From: Druceiella hillmani
Taxonomy: Eukaryota > Arthropoda > Insecta > Lepidoptera > Hepialidae
Direction: 5' to 3'
NCBI GenBank assembly: GCA_039881145.1
Contig: JAYKKI010000023.1
Location: 4,688,501-4,752,500 of the forward strand
Length of the DNA: 64,000 bases
Shown piece after piece: positions 11,601-21,500 of the stretch; positions within the stretch are counted from its first letter, which is position 1, and every line of letters begins with the position of its first letter. The position numbers and the translations under genes were made by a program. The notes below the pieces were generated by a model that was not told the origin of the DNA, searched no databases, and worked only from the letters and a program-made list of their open reading frames with translations.

Positions 11601-12284
11601 AATTGGTTAAGTAAATTATAATTTAGAACCACGTTCAGAATGAATGAATTTTGTTTTAAAATTCATTAAGCTTAAAAATTGGTTAAGTAAATTATAATTT
11701 ACAACTACATTCAGAATGAATGAATTTTGTTTTATCATTCATTATGCTTAAAAATTGGTTAAGTAAATTATAATTTACAACTACATTCAGAATGAATGAA
11801 TTTTTTTTTTAAATTCATTAACCTTAAAAATTTGTTAAGTAAATTATAATTTACAACTACATTCAGAATGAATGAATTTTGTTTTAACATTCATTAAGCT
11901 TAAAAATTGGATAAGTAAATTATAATTTACAACTACATTCAGAATTAATGAATTTTGTTTTAAAATTCATTAAGCTTAAAAATTGGTTAAGTAAATTATA
12001 ATTTACAACTACATTCAGAATGAATGAATTTTGTTTTAAAATTCATTAAGCTTAAAAATTGGTTACGTAAATTATAATTTACAACTACATTCAGAATGAA
12101 TGAATTTTGTTTTAACATTCATTAAACTTAAAAATTGGTTAAGTAAATTATAATTTACAACTACATTCAGAATGAATGAATTTAGTTTTAAAATTCATTA
12201 AGCTTAAAAATTGATTAAGTAAATTATAATTTACAACTACATTCAGAATGAATGAATTTTGTTTTAACATTCATTAAGCTTAAA
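11601..12284. repeat. 76-bp tandem array, nine copies
   Basis: Copies start at 11601, 11677, 11753, 11829, 11905, 11981, 12057, 12133 and 12209, an exact 76-base period with only point changes. Each unit carries the 14-bp palindrome TAAATTATAATTTA, the word ACATTCAGAATGAATGAATT, and AAGCTT or a one-base variant. The first copy is the most diverged (ACCACG for ACTACA). The array stops abruptly at 12284 and a (TA)n run follows 30 bp later. Confidence 0.95.
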
Positions 12285-12309
12285 AATGACATAGTTTTGA
12301 ATAACACAA

Positions 12310-12313
<4 letters not shown>

Positions 12314-12376
<63 letters not shown>
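12314..12376. repeat. (TA)n microsatellite
   Basis: About 63 bases of pure AT dinucleotide, directly after the 76-bp array. Confidence 0.95.
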
Positions 12377-12378
<2 letters not shown>

Positions 12379-12439
12379 TTATATCCATGCCATATTATTG
12401 AAAGGAATGCAAAAAAAGAAAATTCTTATCGTTCTAATT

Positions 12440-12485
12440 AAAATTGGATATACAGAGTGTCGGTACACTCTGTATATCCAATTTT
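12440..12485. repeat. Perfect 21-bp hairpin, 4-nt loop
   Basis: The left arm 12440-12460 and right arm 12465-12485 are exact reverse complements around the loop CGGT. The right arm begins ACACTCTGTATATCC. The word 'ACACTCTGTAT' occurs again at 15264-15274, so the arm may be a transposon terminal sequence present head-to-head. Confidence 0.9.
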
Positions 12486-12489
12486 GCAG

Positions 12490-13194
12490 TGATAAATATA
12501 AAGGCGTTTTGGCAATGTTAGAATTCTTCTATTAACTTCGAGTTTCTATGTGCTAATTATTTTCAAAATAATTTTATTTTATTATAATTATTAGACTATT
12601 AAATTGATATCATTTTGTTAGTAGGATCTACTTATTACTTAGGAAATAAAGTTAAAAATAGAAAGTCATTTAAAGTTCTTAAGTTTTTCGTAATTTATTT
12701 TTACATTTTTTGAGAGTTTTCTTGAAGGTTTCGTTAATGAGTTGTTTGGCTTAATATTTATTTAGTACAGATATTTGCGTGTAAAAAAATAATAAAAAAG
12801 GAAATGCTTTTATTTATTTATTATTTGGTATCAAAGAATCCCAATAAACGAAGTGGAATATATAATTTTTGACGTGACACACATCGGCACAAAAAAGTTA
12901 ATTTAGACATTGATAAAAATAATTTTAAAATCAATGTTGATTTAATTAAAACGAATCAATAACATCATTAAGGGAAAAATAGACAAATAATTAAATTTAG
13001 AATTAAGGTAAACAATTGAACTTGATATAATAAAGATATTGATATATAAGCATAAAAATACTATAAATATTTCCATGTTTAAGTTCTAGTTCAGCAAAAA
13101 TTGATTAATGGGTTGTCAGAGAGTATACTTTTAAATGATAAGTTTAATAATCCAAAGAAATATACAATAAATATATTACGTGATGAAGCATCGA
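12490..13194. other. AT-rich intronic DNA, nothing recognised
   Basis: Long poly-A/T stretches and no supported element. Confidence 0.35.
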
Positions 13195-13430
13195 TGTTCT
13201 AGTTACTAGCTTGTCGTGTAACTCTGACTTTAACTATTGCGGTCTTCCGAGCGCTCAGTAATAAAATAACAGATTCCATCGTTTTATGAATCTCATGAAT
13301 CTCTTAGCTTTTTGTGTATGCACCTGTTGCATTTATGGTTTATGAGCGGCCCGTGGACTTAGTCTCAAGTCAGTTCACGCCATCTGCGGTCGGTGTAGCA
13401 CTGATTGATGTCTCTGTTCAAGCTGATTTG
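13195..13430. promoter_or_regulatory. Candidate intronic regulatory island
   Basis: GC-richer block with CpG words ('GCGGTCTTCCGAGCGCTCAG' near 13240 and 'GCCATCTGCGGTCGGTG' near 13379). The CATCTG E-box at 13381 and an initiator-like CTCAGTA at 13255 are visible. It lies just upstream of the large fold-back element. The role is inferred. Confidence 0.28.
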
Positions 13431-13513
13431 ATGGAACATTTAGTACGTTTATGAATACAGACATGTGTTTCCTTTTAGAATGACGAGTGAACGAAAATTT
13501 ATCTTATGTCTTT

Positions 13514-13710
13514 TCACAATTAAATGAAACTACGTGATGTAGTATTATTTCTACTTTTTTAATTTATTTACCGTGACCTGGTGGGCTATTAGCAAATCTT
13601 TGCTAATAGCCCACCTGAGATGTTGTAATACAACGAAACCTAGGTCGTGGTAAAGAAATTTTTAAAAAAGTAGAAATAATACTACATCACGTAGTTTCAT
13701 TTAATTGTGA
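13514..13710. mobile_element. 197-bp nested fold-back element
   Basis: The outer arms 13514-13562 and 13662-13710 are perfect 49-bp inverted repeats. Inside them an imperfect second tier pairs 'TTTACCGTGACCT' with 'AGGTCGTGGTAAA'. The centre 13580-13615 is a perfect 17-bp hairpin with a 2-nt loop. The transcript would fold into one long, nearly uninterrupted stem with a side arm. This shape fits a fold-back MITE. The alternatives are a recent inverted duplication, or a source of long hairpin RNA processed into siRNA. No clear target-site duplication is visible at the ends. Confidence 0.8.
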
Positions 13711-15809
13711 ATAATGAATTTCTACTAAATTAAAGCCAAATATATTCAATACTTATATCTTTTATAAAATTTAATTACTAATTTTGAAAATTTTATGTCA
13801 AAATGGCAGATATATTGTTTTGCAGAACCTTGCTTTGATATAACTCTTTTTATAGAAGGGAAATACGTTTTGGGAATTATTTTGATATGTTTTGGTAATA
13901 TAACTTAAGGAAACTTCTGCGCACGGGCCGAGATAGCACTTCATAAAGAATTTTTCATAGAAAGCTATTTTGCGCAAATGTTAGAGCTATTCTTGTTGTC
14001 TGAATTCATTTCAAGGTCGCGTGCTGGGCGCTCTAGACGGGAGACAGGATGGAGTCATGCTTGTGTCGTAAAACGTGGAAATAATTTTGTTTGTTTTGAA
14101 GTTTGTCATGGAACACATGTGGGATTAATTAGAAGTTGTTTTTCAAGAATTATAAGGCGTCATAGTGGCCGAGTAGTCTGTTCATTTGTTGGGGTAAGCC
14201 GTAACATTTTCGTAATGAATTTTTGGTCTTTATTGGGTAGACACTGCATTTGAAAATTTATTTTTATTTTATAAATCATAAGTCCAAAGTAGTGAATTTT
14301 TTTTGACTAATCTGAAAACCTGAAAACGTTCAACTTAAAACTTTATATGGTATAAATTTAACGTTTACATAAGGGCGGTAATACTGAATTGTAATGTAAT
14401 TTTTAGCAAAGCTCTTTTTATTCGAAGAGAGGGAGAGAGAGAGATAACCCCTCTTTCCCTACCATTAAATTTAAAAGCTCATATATACTTTATTTTCATT
14501 AATTTTTTTATTTTTACTACTGATTTTTAATTAACCTATATTTTCATTCTACTAGAGTATTCTAATATTTTGATACTATGTCTCTCTAGGATTGATTAAG
14601 TTGTGATGATATAGCACCGTATCATATTTATGGGTGGATACGAAACCTCAGGTACTGTAAAGGTTTCATCTTCTTGGGTTACGCAATATCCATAGATGTA
14701 ACGTAGTGATTTTATCCACAGATGTAACGAATTGCTTTTATTTACGTGGATATTTAATCGAATATTTTACGGTTAAAAACATTTAAAAGTATTCAGTAAT
14801 AGTTTTTAATTAGTTTAAATATAGATTTTGCTTATTTGTAGTTCAAGTATCAGTGTAGCTGTTTATTGTTGTCCTCGCAAATTTAAATTTGTCTTTTTTT
14901 TAAAATTTTGTTGTATACTATAAGTAAATGTAATTTTTTCAATTCGAAAATTAACGAATTCTTTAAATAAATCTTCAAGTTAAGTTGTTTGTTTATTAAC
15001 TTTAGATTTTAATTTCCATTATAAGTAAATATTATATATGTACTAAAATAATTATTTGATGATTTTTCCAGTATTAGTAAATATAATATACCTAATAATA
15101 TAATTGTTTGGTGATTTTTGGAGCAACTTCAGTAGAAGTTTAAGGGTTGAAATGTTGCAAAACGACAACGCTGTCGTTATGCGATATTCGTATGCATTGG
15201 TTATTTTTGAGATACGGTCATTCATTTTTTTATTTTATAATGGACGATCATTCCACTCGGGGACACTCTGTATCTTTTGCATCAGATATATCACTGTCAT
15301 AATGATACTGCACTGCCAAGATAAGTGGAATTTGGTGGTGGATGTAGGTACGATTCGAACGTTGATTTTTATTTAAAATAAACTGTGTAACATCAAACAT
15401 CCTAGCCGAGGTTTGAACCTGGTCATATGCGATTACAATTTTGTGTGAGCACATATAAACTTAAAGCCAATATGGCTATAAAATATGGTTCCACAACGTT
15501 AGTAAATGTGATGACACTCTTTTTGCAGTAAAATATATATTTGTGAGTGTGAATTTATGGTCTATTGTTTCTGCGGGAATGTTATATCGGAGTTTTATGT
15601 GAAGTAAAGATACGGAAATGGAGGCTTATGGAGAAATTATTTAAGAGAAAACATGAAATTATTGATGCGGGATTTCGCGGTTTTATGCAATTTAAGATTA
15701 GGTTAAAATATTCATTGGATACATATTGTTAGTGTTTATTTTATCATAAAATAAATTTGGTTAATAATATAGCATTTTATATCAAAAAAGGCTATCAAAT
15801 GCGAGTAAT
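13711..15809. other. AT-rich intronic DNA with small repeats
   Basis: Contents include a (GA)-rich tract at about 14429-14443. 'GTTTGAACCTGG' at about 15411 and 'CGATTCGAACG' at about 15351 look like tRNA T-arm words, but have no A box or cloverleaf. The 91-codon frame at 13978-14253 and the frames around 15104-15454 overlap on both strands and have no domain. 'GGACACTCTGTAT' at 15262 echoes the hairpin at 12440-12485. Confidence 0.35.
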
Positions 15810-16005
15810 ACCTCGCGCTCTGTGAGATCGTGCCGTTATATTATATTATCGTAAGGCTTACTATATAACACGAATCTGGCCCCATTTGACGAGCAGCAAA
15901 ACGGGGCAGCCAGGAATTAAAACCGGGACCTAGCGGTGCACCGTGCCTTCAAAAGCCTTATGATCAGTCCAATACACCACGACGACGACGACGACGTGGT
16001 GTGTT
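15810..16005 (-). mobile_element. tRNA-derived SINE fragment
   Basis: Read on the minus strand, an A-box-like TGGTGTATTGGA (15968-15979) is followed about 44 bp later by a B-box-like GGTTTTAATTCC (15913-15924) inside 'GGTCCCGGTTTTAATTCC'. This is the layout of an RNA polymerase III promoter in a tRNA-derived SINE head. The B box departs from GGTTCGAATCC, so the copy looks old. The body continues leftwards for about 100 bp. A short (ACG)n run at 15979-15996 sits at the 5' end and pairs GTGGTGT with ACACCAC as a small hairpin. Confidence 0.55.
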
Positions 16006-17329
16006 GGAAAGCTAATTTTTCGGATAGAAATTTTATAGCGTAAAAGCTTCCGATAATTTCGTTAAAGTTGTACTTACATTGATTTTCAAAGTTGGTTACT
16101 ATTACTTACGTATATAACTAAGCAATTTTCGGTTTTGATTTTTCATTTCAATAAATATCCCATAGAAAATGTTCATATGAAAAGAAAAAATGGTTTAATT
16201 TCCCTTTTGTATTTTGTTCTTCCAAATAAGCTTTGACACTACATTTTCGTTATCTAAATCGATAAAAAAGTATAGATAGTATAAATTATAGATGATTATA
16301 ACTGAAAGGTAAAAAAGTAATTAAATTCAGAAATCATCGAAAAATTATAATTTTTTACCTGGATTTTTTTACCTAGAAAATGCTGAAGGATTGAAAATAT
16401 TTGGAAATAAATAATAAGCAATAGTAAAATCACTTTAGAAAAAATAATTTCACTAATGTCGATAGCGTTGGTAGATTTAGAAACTTCCATTGTTCATTTT
16501 AGAGCTTTTGCTCATTGTAATTGTGTTGCTGATATCATCACGTTTTCCACCACATTTTGGGTGTTGAGCGAAAACGTTAAGTTTCTGAAGTACGTGCCAT
16601 GACTGTAGGTAAGTATGTGTTTGATTGTACACCGCATTGAATATTATTGAGTGTATTGGAAGAATTGCACCAATTTTATGCTAATGATTAACTTTGTAGT
16701 ATATATTGTAAGTCATTAAATTAATAGATTCAGATAGGAGTGTAATATACGGACATGAATAAATACTCTTTGCTTAAACATTATTTTAATCATATCGTAT
16801 TTTTTTCTTTCCTCAGATGTATAGTAAGCCAATAATTAAATCGATGTTATATGAATAATTAGCCTGATTAAAAACGTTATTATCTGTTTACGTTACAATT
16901 TTGTGTTAAAAGTGTGTTTTTGTCAATTTTACTAACGAGAAAGTATGGTCAATAGAAATGATTGCTAATGCAAATAAGACACTTTCTCGTTTTGTTTTTA
17001 ACTATCTGCCTAAGACAGATTAAATCATATAGACGGCAAATTCTTAAGAGCCAATAATATTTTCGCGTAACGCTGATGTAATATTTATAGATTATTTAAT
17101 GTGAGATGTCGATTGTTGACTGTTAATCATTCGGTATCGGTCGATAATTAACTGATAACTTATATAAAGATAACGATGGAATACTGGCGTATCTTTAACA
17201 ACATTTCGGTTCTACGTTGAGATAACACGAGACAGATTTGTCGATTACGTAATGCTTTTGGAGTGTTCGCTGTGAATTTAAATTTACAATTAATTTAATT
17301 AGAATTTAACTGTCGATGCGTAATAATGC
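16006..17329. other. AT-rich intronic DNA, nothing recognised
   Basis: No tandem array or element that I can support. The 64-codon minus-strand frame at 16296-16490 is Ile/Phe/Leu-rich and fits chance. Confidence 0.35.
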
Positions 17330-17530
17330 GAAAATACAGTAAATACGTCTTGAAAATACAGTATGTGCTACTAAATGCTGTCTTTTTAAGACAGTACATG
17401 CAATTGAAAGACCTCTTGTAAATAAAGTCAATGTAACTAAAAGACATCTTATAAAAAAATAAATATGACAGGATGACATCTTCTTTCCGGTATATCCAGC
17501 TGAAAGACATCTTGTAAATACAGTTTTGTT
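17330..17530. repeat. Degenerate short tandem repeat
   Basis: Variants of 'GAAAGACATCTTGTAAATA' recur at about 17404, 17439 and 17502, with GAAAATACAGT words at 17331 and 17352. Two overlapping minus-strand frames (71 and 75 codons) are open here only because of the repeat. A small hairpin CTGTCTTTTTAAGACAG lies at about 17378-17394. Confidence 0.5.
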
Positions 17531-18182
17531 CAAAAAGAATTCTTTTTTAACCGAATTATGTCCAACATATTTTCTTCAGATGAAAAAGAGTTATTGTTAT
17601 ATTTTATCGAATAAAAAAACGAAATTAGGGAGGCTATGTGTTAATCTCTAAAACTGATATGTTAACGCCTGTTTTTTCGAGCTGTTAATTTATTCTCAAA
17701 ACAGAATTAATTATAAGAAGTCGTAAATAATTATGACGAAATTATATCTTTATTTAATTTTTTCTTGCGAATTTATAATAATTGTTTTATCACAATTGTC
17801 AATTGTTTTATCAATAATTGTTTTATCACCATCCAGGTTAAGAATCCTATACAATCCCATTAAACGTAAGTTTCGCGTATAATTTACGAGGAAATTAGCG
17901 AAGTGTTTCTATTGAACTTTAGGGTTTGGTTAAAAAATTATTGATAAATTCAATTCATTTGAAAGTAATAATAAAAATAATAATTATATTAATATTACCA
18001 ATAATAATAAAATTATTCGTACGATATTCAAGTTTGTGTGTTGATGTAGCTTGGAATAATTTTAAGTAATCTTGTTAAACATTTAAATTGTGTAATAACC
18101 ATAACATATTTTCGGTTACTATTAGTATAATTTTTAATCAATCCGAATTCTGAAGTTACGTTTGTATTACAGAATTTTGTAT
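17531..18182. other. AT-rich intronic DNA, small ATTGTTTTATCA repeat
   Basis: ATTGTTTTATCA occurs three times between about 17780 and 17829. Otherwise nothing is recognised. Confidence 0.4.
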
Positions 18183-18231
18183 TACCTAAATAAGTGTACA
18201 AAGTGTCCAACTTTGTATACTTATTTAGGTA
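18183..18231. repeat. 21-bp hairpin, 7-nt loop
   Basis: Arms 18183-18203 and 18211-18231 pair over 21 positions with a single C/T difference, which would be a G-U pair in RNA. Loop TGTCCAA. It could be a MITE relic or a small fold-back. Confidence 0.85.
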
Positions 18232-18553
18232 TATTATATGTGGATCCATTACTAATTATGAATAGAAAGAAACTAATTGATGAATTATTTCCAGAGCGCT
18301 AAGTGGGAATAGAGTGAGCCTCTGTTTCGTTTCGTGTTAGACGGGTTTTGGTTGTATCTTCACAGAGAGTTGACATCGAAGATTATTATCGTACATGAAA
18401 TAAACCGTGAAGGTTAAAATTAAGATATAGGCTTGATGGGGGTGAACTTTGTAAAACATACTCTCCTATATTACTAGAAACGATAAACTCATGGATTAAG
18501 ATTGGAAAGATTTTTATTTTTAGCGCTTCTTTCCAAACTAGTAAAATGGAACT

Positions 18554-18555
<2 letters not shown>
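18232..18555. other. AT-rich intronic DNA, nothing recognised
   Basis: No supported feature. The open frame at 18386-18634 (-) is extended by the neighbouring TA/CATA repeat. Confidence 0.35.
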
Positions 18556-18609
<54 letters not shown>

Positions 18610-18618
18610 CATACATAC
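18556..18618. repeat. Compound (TA)n-(CATA)n microsatellite
   Basis: About 50 bases of pure TA followed by about three CATA units. Confidence 0.95.
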
Positions 18619-18779
18619 AATTTTTTAACTCCATCGTGTGAGGTATGACACGTAAACAATTTTTTAATACATTTTTTTCTGCTCTTCTCTCTCCAAAGCA
18701 AAAAATAATATGAAAAATCGTAGAGATACCGTAATAGGCTAGATAATATATTCACTAAACATTTTTAGCAGAACATGAG

Positions 18780-18885
18780 ACCTTTCATTTCTACCGCGGG
18801 CCGGAACATCGTTATCGCGCGATTTAGTCGTGCACTTAGCCATTTCCTTTGCCCGAGAGTAGATTATAAATAAAACCAGTTGATG
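18780..18885. promoter_or_regulatory. Small CpG-rich candidate regulatory patch
   Basis: 'CTACCGCGGGCCGGAACATC' followed by 'TATCGCGCGATTTAGTCG' stands out in AT-rich DNA. ATCGCGCGAT is a 10-bp palindrome. Function unknown; possible enhancer core. Confidence 0.25.
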
Positions 18886-18982
18886 TGTTTCTCAGCTAGG
18901 TTATGTACTTCCCACTTTAAGTATGAAGTGTATTAAAAATATTAGAGCTTATTTCAAAAAGCTTACCTTTCTTAATCGAGCT

Positions 18983-19022
18983 TTATAGCAATCTTTACAC
19001 AACGTAGTAAAGATTGCTATAA
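18983..19022. repeat. Perfect 16-bp hairpin, 8-nt loop
   Basis: Arms 18983-18998 (TTATAGCAATCTTTAC) and 19007-19022 are exact reverse complements around ACAACGTA. Confidence 0.9.
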
Positions 19023-19059
19023 ATCTATATGTCCATATACTCTTACGTCATCACTCCTT

Positions 19060-19330
19060 TTCTGACAATCTAGTTGGAGGTTTTATAAATAAATGTGTGC
19101 GTAAACAGTGACATATTTCCCGGCTATAAACACATAAACACAGCGGTTTGTTTCCCTTAAAAAATCGTGTAAACAAGGCGTAAAAACAGTATAATAAGTG
19201 GCGCGCATGCGTGCCGGTGCCGTTATGGCGGAGCGTGGAGTAAATTAATAATGGCAATTGAATTGTTTGGCGAGGCGCTTGGGCTGTGCGTTTGTAGGGA
19301 TGCGCTTGGTGGCCGCGAGCACGATGTATC
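19060..19330. promoter_or_regulatory. Candidate regulatory island with NRF-1-like site
   Basis: GC- and CpG-rich block. GCGCATGCGT at 19203-19212 resembles the palindromic NRF-1/erect wing site, and is followed by 'GTGCCGTTATGGCGGAGCG' and then the homeodomain word TAAATTAATAATGG. NRF-1 sites usually sit at promoters, so this could be an alternative or internal promoter as well as an enhancer. No convincing exon accompanies it. Confidence 0.32.
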
Positions 19331-19331
19331 G

Positions 19332-19363
19332 ATATTTCTTTCTTTCTTTCTTTCTTTCTTCTT
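19332..19363. repeat. (TTTC)n microsatellite
   Basis: About six TTTC units at the right edge of the GC-rich island. Confidence 0.9.
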
Positions 19364-20639
19364 TTAGCTTAAAATTGTTGTGATTGTATTATATTTAAGA
19401 AATTTATTTTTTGATATTTTTAATTAAGCTTTCTGTATGTTGCGAAATATATATATGTCTGCCTCGTTATCGTTTTGCGATGCCATATGAACCGCTAAAT
19501 ATATTATTTTTATATATGAACTTTGCGCTTTGTCATCTTGTTCATTTGCTCTATCATTTGATTAAGATTGCACCAGAGAACCGTATTAAGTTTAAAAAAA
19601 GTGACTATTAATTTGATGAAGATTGTTTAAATAGAATCTGACAAATGTGAATAGGCGGTTAGAAATCAATTGAAAGATTATGGAATTATTCTATTTATTG
19701 ATACAGAAAAGGATAAATATATATCATGTTACTTTAATCGCATGTAAATAAATAATAAAAAATATTTATTAAATTTATGTCATAGTCTATGATGCTCATT
19801 CATGTCTAATTAAAAAGAAAGAAATTTTCAAGGAATTACCGTGTTTCAAACTACGTTATGAAGAGAATCATTTTAAGAATAAAAAATTCTTTAAAGTCAT
19901 TTGACATCTTACAAATAAGAAATTCCTGAAAAAATACATAATCATACTCAATTGCAAAGGTTAAAAGACAAGTATGTTAGAAGTATTCAGTCAATTGAGG
20001 ATGTATTGTGTCATCATCGATAAAAGTTTACGTTTTTTATATAATTTTAATTATTTTTATTTTTCATAATATTGACGTGTTCTTTCAAAAATACTTTTTA
20101 TACAATATTGTAACGGATCAAGGTATTTAAGATCTGACCCAAGTTTCCGAAAGAGACTGACCCGAGTAACAGATGGCCATTATATCATATTTAAAATATA
20201 CGATTTTTTTTTCAGAATTTGCAATTGTGAATATGAATTTAACATGTTAAAAGAGAAGTTAATACTGTATAATATATAATAATTAATATATAATTATGGG
20301 GGATATTGTATAATATATAATAATTATAATAATAACACTTTTATCTCGGATAAAATGAGCTGAAGTGGTGAAAATGAAAAATATACTTTCAGTAAATTTA
20401 AATATGCTTTCTAAATATTAAATAATATATGAATCTTTTTGTATAATTTCCTTTTAGTTTGAGACAAATTATGATGCAGACTAGCGTAATAAAGAAAAAT
20501 ATTTACGCATACTTCCAAATGTATAATTTTTATCTTACCTTCTTAAACTCTATTGATCAGTAAATAACATAAAAAGAAAATATTTTTTATAAACAAGAAG
20601 CAACAATTAATAGTTTTTCTTTACATCTAAATCGATGCA
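19364..20639. other. AT-rich intronic DNA, nothing recognised
   Basis: A 66-codon frame at 19411-19611 is a chance frame. 'TGTATAATATATAATAATTA' recurs near 20267 and 20309, a local duplication. Confidence 0.35.
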
Positions 20640-20830
20640 TCCTCGGCCCTCAACCCATCCCTACACAGTAGCGTAGCCGCAAACGAGGAAGCGGCCGTCC
20701 TGCGAACGAAGAGCGCGCGCCGCCCGGTTGCCGATAATGATGTTGCGCCGTCGCGTCGCGGTCAGGGGGCTCGTGTCAACTATTTTTGTCAATGACCACG
20801 TATGACGTCACTATTGAGGCTGGTGATACT
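20640..20830. promoter_or_regulatory. CpG-rich island with perfect CRE
   Basis: One of the most GC-rich blocks in the intron, with runs such as GAGCGCGCGCCGCCCGG near 20711 and GCGCCGTCGCGTCGCGGTC near 20745. A perfect cAMP-response element TGACGTCA lies at 20813-20820. The composition resembles the promoter island at 2.1-2.7 kb, so an alternative first exon or promoter is possible, but I see no ATG-plus-donor pair like that at 2604. Confidence 0.38.
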
Positions 20831-21159
20831 TCTTTCAGTGGTTGCGAATTGTGATACTTCTTTCACTGGAGTTATTACATGGGATATAGGACTTTGAATT
20901 GTTGTGAAATTTTAAAAGTTGAGGACCCACTTATCCTTTTTTTTAAGTTGAAGGTCTACTAGCAGTGGCTAGTAAAATATTATTTTAATAATGTTAGAAA
21001 AAGAAAGTTCTCAGTTCTACTTCATCATTTTATTGAACCAGTTAAGTGATTAACATATTTCATTCAAATGGATCTCGCGATCTATGTAGAAGATTATTAC
21101 AGAATAATAAAGTCTAGATCTAATCGCAAATTAAGAGAAGATGAGATATAGCGGTATGG

Positions 21160-21500
21160 GTACGAGTTTTATTGAGATTCCGTACCAAAAACGGAACAAT
21201 GGAATCCTTACGTCCCAATGTCTGTCTGTACATTCGTCACGTGCGTTAAAAGCTGCTAAAGGTAACTGCGGGAAATTTATAGTAGAGAAAATATGTACCA
21301 AACTATTCGGGTAGGCGATTTTAAAATTTAATCAGAAACAAAATTTTAGGTCATTTTGAGAGGTCTATAAGTTGGGACAAATTAGTGTTTTTATTCTAGA
21401 TTCAGTATATAAAATATAAGAAATAGAAGCTACATTTGTCTTTGATGGGCATACTGGTTTGAAGCAAAATTAACGAAGTTAAAAAATTGGCACTTCTTTA
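21160..21500 (+). repeat. Dispersed lepidopteran repeat ('TTCCGTACC' family)
   Basis: 'GATTCCGTACCAAAAACGGA' followed by 'GGAATCCTTACG' and 'TGTCTGTCTGTACATTCGTC' (about 21178-21239) corresponds closely, from memory, to the block 'ggttccgtacc...acggaaccc...gtctgtctgtc' seen in a very common moth and butterfly repeat. The downstream body is diverged and its end is approximate. The family is known only by its wording here. Confidence 0.55.

Noticed and set aside
15340..15425. tRNA T-arm-like words (GATTCGAACG, GGTTTGAACC)
   Set aside because: No A box at proper distance and no cloverleaf can be drawn.
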